A stretch of DNA of 64,000 bases from Salinactinospora qingdaonensis (GCF_039539445.1 NZ_BAABDD010000007.1:124001-188000); one strand, 5' to 3'; positions 53,111-62,809 are shown, numbered from the stretch's first letter. A program made the numbers and translations. The notes: generated by a model not told the origin, from the letters alone.

Positions 53111-53145
53111 GCGACGCCGCCTCCGGTGCGGGAGGCCGGCGTCGC
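53111..53145 (+). terminator. gcvP terminator
   Basis: GCGACGCCG-CCTCC pairs with GGGAGGCCGGCGTCGC, with one bulged base, 28 bases after gcvP. Confidence 0.65.
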
Positions 53146-53215
53146 TGCCGGTCGGTAGGGTCGAATGAGGGAATCAGGCCAGTTGTCGTCGGCTCATGAC
53201 AAGGGGTGATGGTCA

Positions 53216-53854
53216 GTGTCTGAACGTGAGGAGCCGCAGATGACGATGCTCGCCCCTGAGCCAGTGCGGGATGGTGACGCTTCCAAGCACTCGCGCGAAG
53301 ACGTCGCCGAGCAGTCGAAGGAGCTGTTCGCGATGTTGGACAGCCTTCCTGAGAGCAAGCGCTGGCGGGCCGAGAGCCTGGACGGAGAGACCATCATCTT
53401 GTCGCCTACCCCTATCGGGCTGCACGGACGTAATGTTCGCGAGTTGCAGCGCCAGTTCACCCCCCATATGCCAGAGGGGATCGACTACGAGACCCAACTG
53501 GAGATCCGGATGCCGGACTCCGGGAGAAGCGTGATCCCGGATTTTTTCCTGGCAGCGGAAGGGGCTCTGGAAACCGAGGAAAGTTGGGTCCTCCCAGACG
53601 ACGTGTTGCTGGCAGCCGAAGTGGTCTCGCGGGGGAGCGCTCAACGCGACCGAGAGGACAAGCGCCGGGTCTACGCAACCGCGGGGATCGCCGTCTATCT
53701 GCTGGTCGATCCATTGCAGCAGCGTACAACGGTTTTCGCTGGCCCCAAGGGTGACGACTACCAGGACTCGGTGAGTCTGCGCTTCGGTGCTGAGATTTCC
53801 ATCCCCGAGCCGTTCGAGTTCGGGCTGGAGACCAAGGGTTTCCACGCCTACTAG
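53216..53854 (+). CDS. Uma2-family (DUF820) restriction-endonuclease-like protein
   Basis: This 212-residue protein has the PD-(D/E)xK fold of Uma2: RAESLDGETIILSPTPIGLH, YETQLEIRMPDSGRSVIPDF, LLAAEVVSRGSAQRDREDKR and YATAGIAVYLLVDP. The Asp of VIPDF, Glu of AAEVV and Lys of EDKRR make a plausible active site. Uma2 genes are very common in actinobacteria, with unknown roles. The GTG start has AAGGGG upstream. Confidence 0.88.
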   Translation: MSEREEPQMTMLAPEPVRDGDASKHSREDVAEQSKELFAMLDSLPESKRWRAESLDGETIILSPTPIGLHGRNVRELQRQFTPHMPEGIDYETQLEIRMPDSGRSVIPDFFLAAEGALETEESWVLPDDVLLAAEVVSRGSAQRDREDKRRVYATAGIAVYLLVDPLQQRTTVFAGPKGDDYQDSVSLRFGAEISIPEPFEFGLETKGFHAY

Positions 53855-53874
53855 GCGGCGCCGGGTCTGTACAG

Positions 53875-53914
53875 CGGCTCGGCTCTGGGCCGGTTCCGTC
53901 CCGGAGCCGAGCCG
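53875..53914 (+). terminator. Uma2 gene terminator
   Basis: CGGCTCGGCTC pairs with GAGCCGAGCCG (11 bp, perfect; 18-base loop), followed by TTTCGT. Confidence 0.7.
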
Positions 53915-54131
53915 TTTCGTCGCGCTCTCGATCCGTTGGCGGCCCGGCGCCGTGTACCCCTTTAATAATCTACATCGTAAAGGTGATGGGTGTGGTTAAC
54001 GCTTCGCGTCCCCAGGGGGTGCCGCACCCTCACAGCACAACGCACCGGCTAACCTCCGAAGGAAGGCACCCGTGCGGGGCCGGCGGCACAGGCGCGACGG
54101 TCCCCCTCCCTGTTCGGAAAGTGGCCCCCTC

Positions 54132-55316
54132 ATGACCGCGACACACGACGACCACGCCTTTGACGCCCCCGACTTCGCCAGCCTGTGCGACCAGGCGCGC
54201 GACCTGGCCGAAAGCGGGCACCTCACCCGTGCGGCCCAGGTCTATGAGCAGGTCGTCGACGCCGGCGCCCCCGAACGCTACCGGGCCCAAGCCGCCCTGG
54301 GGTTGGCGGTGGTGCGCCACGACATGGGCGAGATCGACGCCGCGCGCCGGGCCGACCTCCTCGCCGTCGAGACCGCCCACCCCGAGTACGCCGCCCGAGC
54401 CGCCTACCATCTCGCCGTCTCCTACGAGAGCACCGGGGAACTCGGCCACGCCGAGGAGGCGTGGTCGCGCGTGCTCGACCTGGGCAACGAGCGCTACACG
54501 CCGGCGGCTCACCACGGTTTGGCCCGGATGGCCGAGGAGCAGGCCGCGCCGGGACGGGCGCGCGAGCACTGGCAGCAGGCGCTGGCCGGGGGCGCCGCGG
54601 GAACAGAGGCCGCAGTGACCGCGGCGGCGCGCGACTACGCCGAGCGGTTGTTGGCTCGGGGCGAGTCCGCCACCGCCGAGGAGGTCATCCAGCAGGGGTT
54701 GGCCGCGCGCGACGACGCGGGGCTGCGGCTGCTGCTCGGGGCGGTCCACGTCGAGCACGCGATCGGCGCGTTCAGTTCGGTGGTCGCTGAGGCCAACGCC
54801 GAGACCGAGCCCGAGTCGCAGCCGGCTGTGCCGGCTGCGACCACCGCTACGGCCGTCGAACTCCTCGCCCGGCTGCTGGCCGTGCGGGGCGATGCCACCG
54901 GCGCCGCCGAGGTCTGGGAGGGCGGTCTTGACCAGCCCGCCGAGGTGGCCGCCGAGGTGCGGGCCCGGTTGCGCCGTGGGTTTTTGCAGCCCGATCCCGA
55001 GGAAGTTGTCGAGGGCGGTGAGGAACAGTCGTGGTGGGAGCCCTATGTGGAGGCGGCGGTGCTCCAGGACAGTGCGCCGATGCTGACCGGTGAGCTGTTC
55101 GTGGCGCTGAGTCGGATGTATGCCACGCTGGCCGCGCCGCTGGCCGCCGAGGAGTACCGCAGCGGGCAGTTGCGCGAGGCACTCGAGGAGGCGGTGCTGC
55201 TGCCAGGCCAGTACGTGTGGGGCCGGGACCTCTACGACGACTTCCGCGATCGGCTGCGTCGTGCCGCCGGCAGTGCCACCCACGTGCTGCCCGAGGGGTG
55301 GCCCTACGCTCGCTGA
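54132..55316 (+). CDS. TPR-repeat protein
   Basis: This 394-residue alpha-helical protein has several tetratricopeptide-like repeats in its N-terminal half: ARDLAESGHLTRAAQVYEQV, AARAAYHLAVSYESTGELGH, AAHHGLARMAEEQAAPGRAR, DYAERLLARGESATAEEVIQ. A more variable C-terminal half ends SATHVLPEGWPYAR. There is no signal or catalytic motif. It probably mediates protein contacts; the partner is unknown. ATG 54132 was chosen because the frame upstream is low complexity. Confidence 0.75.
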   Translation: MTATHDDHAFDAPDFASLCDQARDLAESGHLTRAAQVYEQVVDAGAPERYRAQAALGLAVVRHDMGEIDAARRADLLAVETAHPEYAARAAYHLAVSYESTGELGHAEEAWSRVLDLGNERYTPAAHHGLARMAEEQAAPGRAREHWQQALAGGAAGTEAAVTAAARDYAERLLARGESATAEEVIQQGLAARDDAGLRLLLGAVHVEHAIGAFSSVVAEANAETEPESQPAVPAATTATAVELLARLLAVRGDATGAAEVWEGGLDQPAEVAAEVRARLRRGFLQPDPEEVVEGGEEQSWWEPYVEAAVLQDSAPMLTGELFVALSRMYATLAAPLAAEEYRSGQLREALEEAVLLPGQYVWGRDLYDDFRDRLRRAAGSATHVLPEGWPYAR

Positions 55317-55331
55317 CCTCGCCGCGCCTCG

Positions 55332-55395
55332 GCACGTGGGGCACGGCCGGCGGGGGCGGTGGGCGGCCGCTCGCCGCCGGCCGTGCCCCACGTGC
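55332..55395 (+). terminator. Long terminator-like hairpin
   Basis: Perfect 21-bp arms (55332-55352 and 55375-55395, beginning GCACGTGGGGCACGG) flank a 22-base loop, 16 bases after the TPR gene. Confidence 0.75.
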
Positions 55396-55555
55396 GGCAG
55401 GGTCGCATTTCGTGCCGCCTCTCCCACGTTGTGTTTTCCCCGCGAATACGTGGTACCGGCGTATTTTTTCGAGGTCGCCATAGTGTCGTGGCAGGCTCGG
55501 TTTTAGGGCGAACGGTGGTCGGAGTGGACGTGGGCGGCTATGTTAGGGTCCCCCT

Positions 55556-56563
55556 ATGGGGGCTCTCGGGAAGAAATTCTGGAAAACTTTTGGAATTTCC
55601 GTTGTCAGTTCGCTTCTGGTGTTCTGTCTCGTCGTTTTTTGTCTGGTGGTGATGGTTCCCACCGACGAGCCCCGCGGAGACGTGCAGAGTTTGAGCTTTG
55701 ACGAGCTGACGGCGGCGGAAAATCTACCTGAGGTGGAGTATTACTCCGCGCGTGACGACGCGGAGTTGCCGTATCGGCATTATCCGTCGAGCGCGGATAT
55801 CGCGATCGTTTTGTTGCATGGCTCGGCCTACCACAGCAGCTATCTGGCTCCGTTGGCGAGCTATCTGGCGCGTAACGGTGTCGCCGAGGTCTACACTCCC
55901 GACCTTCGCGGCCATGGGCCACACGCTGAGAACAGGGGCGACGTCGCCCACGTCGGCCAACTCGAAGACGATATTGCCGATTTCGCGGATTTCTTGCGGC
56001 GCACGACCGACCCTTCCGCGCTGCTGTTGGGCGGCCACTCCAGCGGCGGAGGAACAGCGATTCGTTTCGCTGGAAACGACGGCACGAAACCGCGTTTCGA
56101 CGGCTACGTGCTGCTGGCGCCCTATATCCACCACACCGCCGCCACCTACCGCGACAGTGAGTGGACCAACGTCAACGTGGCCCGTATGGCCGGCCTTGGC
56201 ATGCTCAACAGCGTGGGGATCACCGCTTTCAACCACGAGCGCGTCATATCGTTCAACATGCCCGAGTCCTACCGCGACGGTACCGAGACGCTGGGCTACA
56301 GCTACCGCCTCCAGAGGTCGATGCACCCCAGGGACGACTACCACAGCGACATCAGCGGCCTTCCCGCCGAGACGTTGGTCGTCGTCGGCGAGCAGGATGA
56401 GACGTTCACGGCCGAAGCCTACGAGCCGCTTTTCGCGCGCCACAGCGAGGCCACGGTGCGCACGGTCGGCGGCGTCTCGCACTTCGGTGTCGTGCGCGAG
56501 CCCAGCGCCCAGCAGGTCGTCGCCGAGTGGGTCACCTCCGTTGCCGGCTCGCCGCGGCCCTGA
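55556..56563 (+). CDS. Membrane-anchored alpha/beta hydrolase
   Basis: This 335-residue protein has an N-terminal anchor (FGISVVSSLLVFCLVVFCLV, about 12-31) followed by an extracytoplasmic alpha/beta hydrolase domain. It has IVLLHGSAYHSS (oxyanion loop), TPDLRGHGPH, nucleophile elbow LLGGHSSGGGTA, an acid in VVGEQDE, and catalytic His in GGVSHFG. It resembles lysophospholipase-like hydrolases. A TATGTT -10 ends 11 bases before the ATG and there is no ribosome binding site, so the mRNA is nearly leaderless. The substrate is unknown. Confidence 0.87.
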   Translation: MGALGKKFWKTFGISVVSSLLVFCLVVFCLVVMVPTDEPRGDVQSLSFDELTAAENLPEVEYYSARDDAELPYRHYPSSADIAIVLLHGSAYHSSYLAPLASYLARNGVAEVYTPDLRGHGPHAENRGDVAHVGQLEDDIADFADFLRRTTDPSALLLGGHSSGGGTAIRFAGNDGTKPRFDGYVLLAPYIHHTAATYRDSEWTNVNVARMAGLGMLNSVGITAFNHERVISFNMPESYRDGTETLGYSYRLQRSMHPRDDYHSDISGLPAETLVVVGEQDETFTAEAYEPLFARHSEATVRTVGGVSHFGVVREPSAQQVVAEWVTSVAGSPRP

Positions 56564-56603
56564 GGCCACGCGCCACATGACAGAGCCTGGCTAGGGTGGG
56601 GTC

Positions 56604-57221
56604 ATGGAGCGCACGGAGATCGACACCCCCCGTGGGGTGGCATGGGCCGACATCGTCGAGGGCGGCAGCCCCGCCCGCTGGCTGCTGGCCATCACCCATG
56701 GCGCCGGCGGGGGCGTGGAGGCGGTCGACATCGCGGCCGTGAGCGAGGCGGTCGTTGCGGCCGGAGGTGCGGTCGCGCGTATCACGCAGCCCTACCGGGT
56801 GGCCGGACGCACGATGCCGGGCTCGGCCACCGCGGCCCAAGACGAAGCGTGGGTGGCTGTCGTGGAGCACCTGTGCGCCCAGGAGCGTTTCGCCGCCGTG
56901 CCGCTGGTGGTGGGCGGGCGTAGCAACGGGGCGCGGGTGGCCTGTCGCACGGCCGCCCAGGTGGGCGCGGTGGCGGTGGTGGCGTTGGCCTTCCCGCTGC
57001 ACCCGCCGCGTAACCCGCAGCGTTCCCGCGCCCATGAGCTGCGCGCCGCAGCGGTTCCGACGCTGGTGGTCAACGGCGATCGCGACCCCTTCGGAATCCC
57101 CGCCCAAGCCGAGGTGACGAGGCTGATCGTGCGGCCGGGAGAGCGCCATGACCTGTCCAAAGATCCCCATGGGGTGGCCGCCGCCGTGGTCGAGTGGCTC
57201 GGCGCTTTCGGCCAAAGCTGA
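56604..57221 (+). CDS. Small alpha/beta hydrolase (Tex30/KANSL3-like)
   Basis: This 205-residue cytosolic hydrolase has LLAITHGAGGGVEAVDI (oxyanion region), a nucleophile elbow VVGGRSNGARVACR, VNGDRDPFG (acid) and ERHDLSK (His). The pattern matches the Tex30/KANSL3-type dienelactone-hydrolase-like family. TAGGGT (56592-56597) ends six bases before the ATG, predicting a leaderless transcript of its own. It is 40 bases downstream of the previous gene. The substrate is unknown. Confidence 0.83.
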   Translation: MERTEIDTPRGVAWADIVEGGSPARWLLAITHGAGGGVEAVDIAAVSEAVVAAGGAVARITQPYRVAGRTMPGSATAAQDEAWVAVVEHLCAQERFAAVPLVVGGRSNGARVACRTAAQVGAVAVVALAFPLHPPRNPQRSRAHELRAAAVPTLVVNGDRDPFGIPAQAEVTRLIVRPGERHDLSKDPHGVAAAVVEWLGAFGQS

Positions 57222-57392
57222 CCGGCTCGCCGGCACGTTGCGGTGCGGGTGCGGGTTTTCCTGGCTGCCCTACCGGGGTGAGCACGTGAGCCGTTTCGGC
57301 CGCACGGGCTGCGGGCTGCTCGCGCCGCGGAGAACAGAGTGCTCTTCCGGGCGCGCCCGTTCACGGGCGGCTCGGGTGTGTAGGAGCGCCCC

Positions 57393-57590
57393 TCAGGCGG
57401 CTACAGGGATGTCGGTGGGGCGATGGGGTGCGATGACACCCCCGTTGGGGAGGAGTTCACCGGTGTCGTCGAAGACGACGACGCCGTTGCACAGCAAGCT
57501 CCAGCCCTGTTCGGGGTGGCTGGCGACCACGCGGGCCGCTTCGCGGTCGAGGTCACCGAATGACGGACATTCAGGTTCGTGCGGGCACAT
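57393..57590 (-). CDS. DUF5999 protein
   Basis: This 65-residue protein starts MCPHEPECPSFGDLDREAAR, with VVASHPEQGWSLLCNGVVVF and DDTGELLPNG. These are the conserved features of DUF5999, widespread in streptomycetes and relatives and of unknown function. ATG 57590 has CGGAGG seven bases upstream, so it is preferred to the ATG at 57644. A possible operator lies 66 bases upstream. Confidence 0.85.
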   Translation of the reverse strand: MCPHEPECPSFGDLDREAARVVASHPEQGWSLLCNGVVVFDDTGELLPNGGVIAPHRPTDIPVAA

Positions 57591-57655
57591 GGGGGTGCCT
57601 CCGGGGTAGTTTCGGCTGTGTTGCTTGAAGTGGATATGACCCACCCCTCACACTC

Positions 57656-57673
57656 TAATGGTGTAAACCATAA
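57656..57673. promoter_or_regulatory. Inverted repeat upstream of DUF5999 gene
   Basis: TAATGGT-GTAA-ACCATAA, a 7-bp dyad with one mismatch, in an A/T-rich patch that probably is the promoter of the DUF5999 gene. Confidence 0.4.
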
Positions 57674-57783
57674 TTCGCATCTCATTTTGATAACTTTGCC
57701 TGGTCAGGGGCGTACTGAGGTGGTGGGCGGAGCCCGCGGACAGGTGCCGCTGCGCCGAGCCCGACGCCTCATGCGCGCTGCCG

Positions 57784-58476
57784 CTAGCGCTCGGCGAGCC
57801 GGGCCCGAGAGAGTTGGTCGGCGTGACGGATCGGCTCGGGGAGGCGGTAGCGCGGACACAGCCGGAGCACCAGATCGCACGCGCCCGCCAGATCCACCCG
57901 GTGCCCGGTAGAGACGTAGACGGGTTTGACGCCGGTGCGGGTGCGCAGTACCCGCCCGATCACCTCGCCGTCGTCGACCAGATCCGTAGCCGCACCACGC
58001 TCGGCGCCGGGATCGGTGGCCCTGCCCACGAACGCCGACTTGGCCACCCCCAATGTTGGGCGCTCCAGCAGCACTCCCAGGTGGCAGGCGAGCCCGAACC
58101 GGCGCGGATGTGCCAGCCCGAAACCGTCGCACAGGTAAACGTCGGGCTCGCACTCCAGGCGTTCCAGTGCCTTCAGCAACGGCGGCACTTCCCGAAACGC
58201 CAGCAGACCGGGGACGTAGGGAAACCGCGGCCGTGCCACCTCCACCTGCGCCTCCACGAGCCGCAGTGAAGCGGTATCCAGGACCGTCACCGCCGCCACC
58301 AGGGCGCTGTCGTCGGCCGCGTAGCTGACGTCCACCCCGGCCACGAGGCTCACCTGTGCCGCCGGCAACGTTTCGACGCGCACCCGCTCAGCCAGGCGTT
58401 GCTGCACCCGCTCGGCCCCCTCGGCATCGGTGGGCCACAGGTCATCCTCGTCGGCTCGGGCATCGATGTGGGGCAT
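57784..58476 (-). CDS. nfi: Endonuclease V
   Basis: This 230-residue enzyme nicks DNA 3' to deoxyinosine for repair. Signature segments are VAGVDVSYAADDS (catalytic Asp), FPYVPGLLAFREV (the PYIPG wedge with Val for Ile), YLCDGFGLAHPRRFGLACHL (catalytic Asp) and GVAKSAFVG; VYVSTGHRVDL closes the domain. It appears complete. It is divergent from fxsA. Confidence 0.95.
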   Translation of the reverse strand: MPHIDARADEDDLWPTDAEGAERVQQRLAERVRVETLPAAQVSLVAGVDVSYAADDSALVAAVTVLDTASLRLVEAQVEVARPRFPYVPGLLAFREVPPLLKALERLECEPDVYLCDGFGLAHPRRFGLACHLGVLLERPTLGVAKSAFVGRATDPGAERGAATDLVDDGEVIGRVLRTRTGVKPVYVSTGHRVDLAGACDLVLRLCPRYRLPEPIRHADQLSRARLAER

Positions 58477-58670
58477 CGGGGCCTTCCCGCTAGCAGAACC
58501 TCAACGCGACCCGGGCAGGCTACCGCCTCGGCGCTCCCCCGGCGCGTGGGCGGCTCGCCACCGTGGCGGTTCCCTACAGCCGGTGCGGGTAGACCAGAAT
58601 CGGGGAACGAAACCGTGCCTGGTGTCGTTACCACTGGTGGGACATCGAAGCTGTTTAGGGGATGGTGCCC

Positions 58671-59165
58671 ATGCCGCTGCTCATCGCGATGGCGCTCTTG
58701 GCGCTACCGTTCCTGGAGATCTGGCTGATGATCGTCATCGGCCAGCAGATCGGGGCGGGTGTGACCATCGCTGCCCTGTTCGCCGCCAGCCTTGGCGGCG
58801 CGTTGGTGGTCCGCCACGCCGGAACGCGCGCCTACCGAGACGCCGAAGAGGCCATCCGCACGGGCACTCCACCCGCAGGCGGTGTCCTCGACACGCTCAT
58901 GCTTTTCGTCGGCGGCATCCTGCTGGCCATTCCCGGCTTCGTCACCGCCGCTGTTGGCTTGGTGTTGGCGTTGCCCTTCACCCGTCCAGCGTTGCGCTGG
59001 CTGTTCTCGGCCTGGGCCAAGCGCCGCGTCGAGCGCATGCGCGCCAACGCCGACCTCGTCACTCTCAACGGCTACCCGCGTACTCGGCCGTGGCCCAACG
59101 CCCCCTCGGACGGCTCCCAGGTCGTGCAGGGGCGCGTCATCCACGACGACAGCACCGAAAAGTGA
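58671..59165 (+). CDS. fxsA: FxsA-family membrane protein
   Basis: This 164-residue protein has four membrane helices and the FxsA layout: LLALPFLEIWLMIVIGQQIG, then LFAASLGGALVVRHAG, GGVLDTLMLFVGGILLAIPG and FVTAAVGLVLALPFTRPALR. E. coli FxsA relieves phage T7 exclusion by F; its role here is unknown. ATG 58671 has AGGGG at nine bases; the earlier ATG 58662 is too close. Confidence 0.92.
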   Translation: MPLLIAMALLALPFLEIWLMIVIGQQIGAGVTIAALFAASLGGALVVRHAGTRAYRDAEEAIRTGTPPAGGVLDTLMLFVGGILLAIPGFVTAAVGLVLALPFTRPALRWLFSAWAKRRVERMRANADLVTLNGYPRTRPWPNAPSDGSQVVQGRVIHDDSTEK

Positions 59166-59229
59166 GCCACCCCCGCCCGCCTGCTGCGGGAAGCGGCCAG
59201 CGGGCAGGGGAGAGCCGCGCCGGTTAGGG

Positions 59230-61764
59230 CTACGCTGTGTCCCCCTCGTGCTCCGCCGCCCCCGTGGTAAACGCCAGTCCCCTTTCACCCACGCTCACGG
59301 TGACGTGATCGCCGGGCGCGATGTCGCCGTCCAACAGCAGCCGCGAGAGCCGGTTGTCCACCTCGCGGCGGATCGTGCGCGCCAGCGGCCGGGCCCCGAA
59401 CTCGGGCTGGTGGCCGCGTTCAGCCAGCCAGGCCACCGCCTCCTCGTCGAAGGTCACGCCGATGTTTTGGGCGTGCAGCCGCCGTTCGGTCTCGCCCAGC
59501 AGCAGCCGCGTCACCTGGTGCAGTTGCGCGGCAGTGAGCTGGCCGAACACGATGACCTCGTCGATGCGGTTAAGGAACTCGGGACGGAACTCTTCGCGCA
59601 GCCGGCGCATCACCCGTTCCTGCACGTCGCTGTGGGCGGCGCCGTCGCCGGTGAACCCGATGGAGCTTCCCTTGGCGATCACCTCTGAGGCGAGGTTGCT
59701 CGTCATGATCACCACGACGTTGCGGAAGTCGACCGTGCGGCCTTGGCCGTCGGTGAGCCGCCCGTCGTCGAGCAGTTGCAGCAGCAGGTTGAACACATCG
59801 GCGTGGGCCTTCTCGACCTCGTCCAACAGCAGCACCGCGTAAGGGCGGCGCCGGATCGCCTCGGTGAGCTGCCCCGACTCCTCATAGCCCACATAGCCCG
59901 GCGGCGCCCCGACGAGCCGGCTGGCGGTGTGGCGCTCCTGGAACTCGCTCATATCGAACCGGACCATGCGCTCGGCGGAGCCGAACAGCGCCTCGGCCAG
60001 GGCACGCGCCAACTCGGTCTTGCCAACCCCAGTGGGCCCCAGGAACAGGAAACTGCCGATGGGACGATCCGGGTCGGCCAACCCCGCCCGGGAACGGCGG
60101 ATTGCCTCCGAGACCGCGGTCACCGCCTGATCCTGGCCCACCACTCGGGCGTGCAACACCTCCTCCAAACGCACCAGCCGCTCGCGTTCCTCCTGGGTGA
60201 GCTGCGTGACAGGGATGGCGGTGATGCGCGAGACCACCTCGGCGATGTCGACCACGGTCACCTCCGGCACGTCGGTGGGGCCACTGGCGCGCGCCTGGCC
60301 GATGGCCTCCTTGGTGCGGTTAATCTCGTCGCGCAGTTCCGAAGCGCGCTCGTACTCTTCCTGCTCGACCGCCCGATCCTTGCGGCTTTGCAGATCGCGC
60401 AGCTCTTGCTCCAGCTCCTGTAGGTCAACGCTGGGAGTCTTGACCCGCAACCGCACCCGCGCGCCCGCCTGGTCGATCAGATCGATCGCCTTGTCGGGCA
60501 GGAACCGCTCGGTGATGTAACGGTCAGCCAGCTCAGCCGCGGCCACCAGACTCTCGTCGCTGAACCGCACCTGATGGTGGGCCTCGTAACGGTCGCGCAG
60601 GCCCCGCAGGATATCCACCGTGTCGCCGACGCTGGGTTCGCTGACGAGGATGGGCTGGAAGCGCCGTTCCAAAGCGGCGTCCTTTTCGATGTTTTGTCGG
60701 TACTCATCGATCGTGGTCGCGCCGATGATGTGCAGCTCGCCGCGCGCCAGCGCGGGCTTGAACATGTTGCCCGCACTCACCGCGCCCTCGGCCGCGCCGG
60801 CGCCGACGATGGTGTGCAGCTCGTCGATGAAGATCAGCAGGGTATCGGCGTCGGCGCGGATCTCGTCGATGAGTCCCTTGAGCCGCTCTTCGAAGTCGCC
60901 CCGGTAGCGGGTCCCGGCCACCACTCCGCCCAAGTCGAGTTGGACCAGGCGCCGCCCCCGCAACGTTTCGGGCACGTCGTCGGCGGCGATGCGCTGAGCG
61001 ATACCCTCGACGATCGCGGTCTTGCCGACCCCGGGATCGCCCATGAGCGCAGGGTTGTTCTTGCGCCGCCGAGCCAGCACCTCCAGGGTCTGTTCGACCT
61101 CCTCCTCGCGCCCCACGACCGGGTCCAGCTCTCCGGCGCGGGCCAGGGCGGTCATGTCGATGCCGTACTCGTCCAGGTTCGGCGTCGCACTGCGAGCGCT
61201 CACCTGTCCTCCGCCGCCGCGTCCGCGCTCTTCGCTGGGGGCGGCGCCGGCGGCGGCGCGCAGCGACTGCGGCGTGACCCCCTCCTCGGCCAGCAGCCGT
61301 CCCACCGGCGATTCGTTGTTCACCGCCAGCGCGAACAGCAGGTGTTCGGGGGCGATGTAGGTCTGCCCCAACGCCCGGGCGATCTGATGGGAGTCCAGCA
61401 GCGTGCGTTTGGCCGCTGGGGTCACCGCCGGCATCCCCGGGGCCGAACGGTGCCCCTGCCCCGCGGCCGACTCCGTGGTCTGGGCCAGCCGGTCGGGGGC
61501 GGCTCCAGCGCGCGCCACCAGCGCCCGCGTCGGCTCGTAGCGCAGCAGCGCCCACAAAATGTGTTCGGCGTCGAGGTCGATCCCGCCCGCCTGGGCCGCG
61601 CGACTGATGGCGTCTTGGATGACGGTGCGGGCCTGCTCATCCATGAGCTGGGAAATGTTGACGCGGCGCACGTGTCGCGACCCGCCGGCGCCGAAGAACC
61701 GCGACAGGAATTCCTCGAAGGAGCCGGGGCCGGACCCCTCCGGGGGCGGAAAATCATGCGCCAT
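59230..61764 (-). CDS. ClpC-like AAA+ ATPase
   Basis: This 844-residue two-ring Hsp100 protein has an N-terminal extension (about 1-35), a double Clp-N region (about 38-180), AAA-1 with Walker A MGDPGVGKTA, a UVR-like middle segment EEYERASELRDEINR, and AAA-2 with Walker A LGPTGVGKTE and Walker B LLLDEVEKAH. The short middle domain with a UVR motif marks it as ClpC-type, not ClpB. It probably unfolds substrates for ClpP. The N-terminal extension is unlike the main actinobacterial ClpC, so this is likely a second, specialised copy. ATG 61764 has GGAGGG upstream. Confidence 0.9.
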   Translation of the reverse strand: MAHDFPPPEGSGPGSFEEFLSRFFGAGGSRHVRRVNISQLMDEQARTVIQDAISRAAQAGGIDLDAEHILWALLRYEPTRALVARAGAAPDRLAQTTESAAGQGHRSAPGMPAVTPAAKRTLLDSHQIARALGQTYIAPEHLLFALAVNNESPVGRLLAEEGVTPQSLRAAAGAAPSEERGRGGGGQVSARSATPNLDEYGIDMTALARAGELDPVVGREEEVEQTLEVLARRRKNNPALMGDPGVGKTAIVEGIAQRIAADDVPETLRGRRLVQLDLGGVVAGTRYRGDFEERLKGLIDEIRADADTLLIFIDELHTIVGAGAAEGAVSAGNMFKPALARGELHIIGATTIDEYRQNIEKDAALERRFQPILVSEPSVGDTVDILRGLRDRYEAHHQVRFSDESLVAAAELADRYITERFLPDKAIDLIDQAGARVRLRVKTPSVDLQELEQELRDLQSRKDRAVEQEEYERASELRDEINRTKEAIGQARASGPTDVPEVTVVDIAEVVSRITAIPVTQLTQEERERLVRLEEVLHARVVGQDQAVTAVSEAIRRSRAGLADPDRPIGSFLFLGPTGVGKTELARALAEALFGSAERMVRFDMSEFQERHTASRLVGAPPGYVGYEESGQLTEAIRRRPYAVLLLDEVEKAHADVFNLLLQLLDDGRLTDGQGRTVDFRNVVVIMTSNLASEVIAKGSSIGFTGDGAAHSDVQERVMRRLREEFRPEFLNRIDEVIVFGQLTAAQLHQVTRLLLGETERRLHAQNIGVTFDEEAVAWLAERGHQPEFGARPLARTIRREVDNRLSRLLLDGDIAPGDHVTVSVGERGLAFTTGAAEHEGDTA

Positions 61765-62011
61765 GACAGATGCCCTCCTTCGACCGCCACAGCCGTGGAT
61801 GCGTTCGCGACCGCGCCTCGCCCGGGAGGTCACTACTGGCCGGTGATCGCCGCCGGACGCGGGCACGTCGACGCGACTACCCGTGAATCGGGGGAACAAC
61901 CACCGGGGCGCACCGTGCGATCCAGCGGCGTCTAGGGGCGTGTCGTACCGTCTCGCCTATAGCCGAGCGACAGCCAGACGTCGCGGGCACTCCTCCCGGC
62001 GGGAGACAATC

Positions 62012-62809
62012 GTGGATGTGATGAGTGAGACCGGCTGGAACTACCTGATGGACATGGACGGCGTGCTCGTACGCGAGGAGCACCTCGTCCCCGGCGCCGA
62101 CGCCTTCATCGACGATCTGCGGGCCAACCATGTCCCCTTTATGGTGTTGACCAACAATTCCATCTACACGCCTCGCGACCTGCGGGCCCGGTTGCTGCGT
62201 ACCGGATTGGACATCCCCGAGACGTCGATCTGGACGTCAGCGCTGGCCACCGCGCAGTTCCTCGACCAGCAGCGGCCCAACGGCTCGGCCCACGTGGTGG
62301 GCGAGTCCGGGCTGACCACGGCGCTGCACAACATCGGCTACGTGCTCACCGACCGCGACCCCGACTATGTCGTACTCGGCGAGACCCGTACCTACAGCTT
62401 CGAGGCGATCACGCGCGCGATCCGGCTCGTGGAAAACGGCGCCCGCTTCATTGCGACCAACCCTGACGAGAAAGGTCCCAGCCGGGAAGGGTCACTGCCG
62501 GCTACGGGCGCGGTCGCTGCCCTGATCCAGAAAGCCACCGGCCGTGCGCCCTACTATGTGGGCAAACCCAACCCGCTGATGATGCGTTCGGCGCTGCGCG
62601 CGCTCGGGGCGCATTCGGAGAATACGGTCATGATCGGCGACCGCATGGATACCGACGTGCGCTCTGGTCTTGAGGCCGGCCTCCAGACCGTCCTTGTGCT
62701 CAGCGGCATCTCCGGAGCCGAGACCGCCGAGCTGTTCCCCTACCGGCCCACCGCCGTGCGCGGTTCCGTGGCCGACTTGGTGCACAAAGTCACCGAACCC
62801 TTGGCCTGA
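62012..62809 (+). CDS. HAD-superfamily NagD-like phosphatase
   Basis: This 265-residue enzyme has HAD motif I MDMDGVLVRE (nucleophile Asp), motif II VLTNNS, motif III Lys in YYVGKPNP and motif IV IGDRMDTDVRSG. The C2A cap layout is that of NagD/p-nitrophenylphosphatase-like sugar- and nucleotide-phosphatases. GTG 62012 has GGGAGA six bases upstream; an ATG at 62021 is the alternative. It is convergent with rbpA. Confidence 0.9.
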   Translation: MDVMSETGWNYLMDMDGVLVREEHLVPGADAFIDDLRANHVPFMVLTNNSIYTPRDLRARLLRTGLDIPETSIWTSALATAQFLDQQRPNGSAHVVGESGLTTALHNIGYVLTDRDPDYVVLGETRTYSFEAITRAIRLVENGARFIATNPDEKGPSREGSLPATGAVAALIQKATGRAPYYVGKPNPLMMRSALRALGAHSENTVMIGDRMDTDVRSGLEAGLQTVLVLSGISGAETAELFPYRPTAVRGSVADLVHKVTEPLA

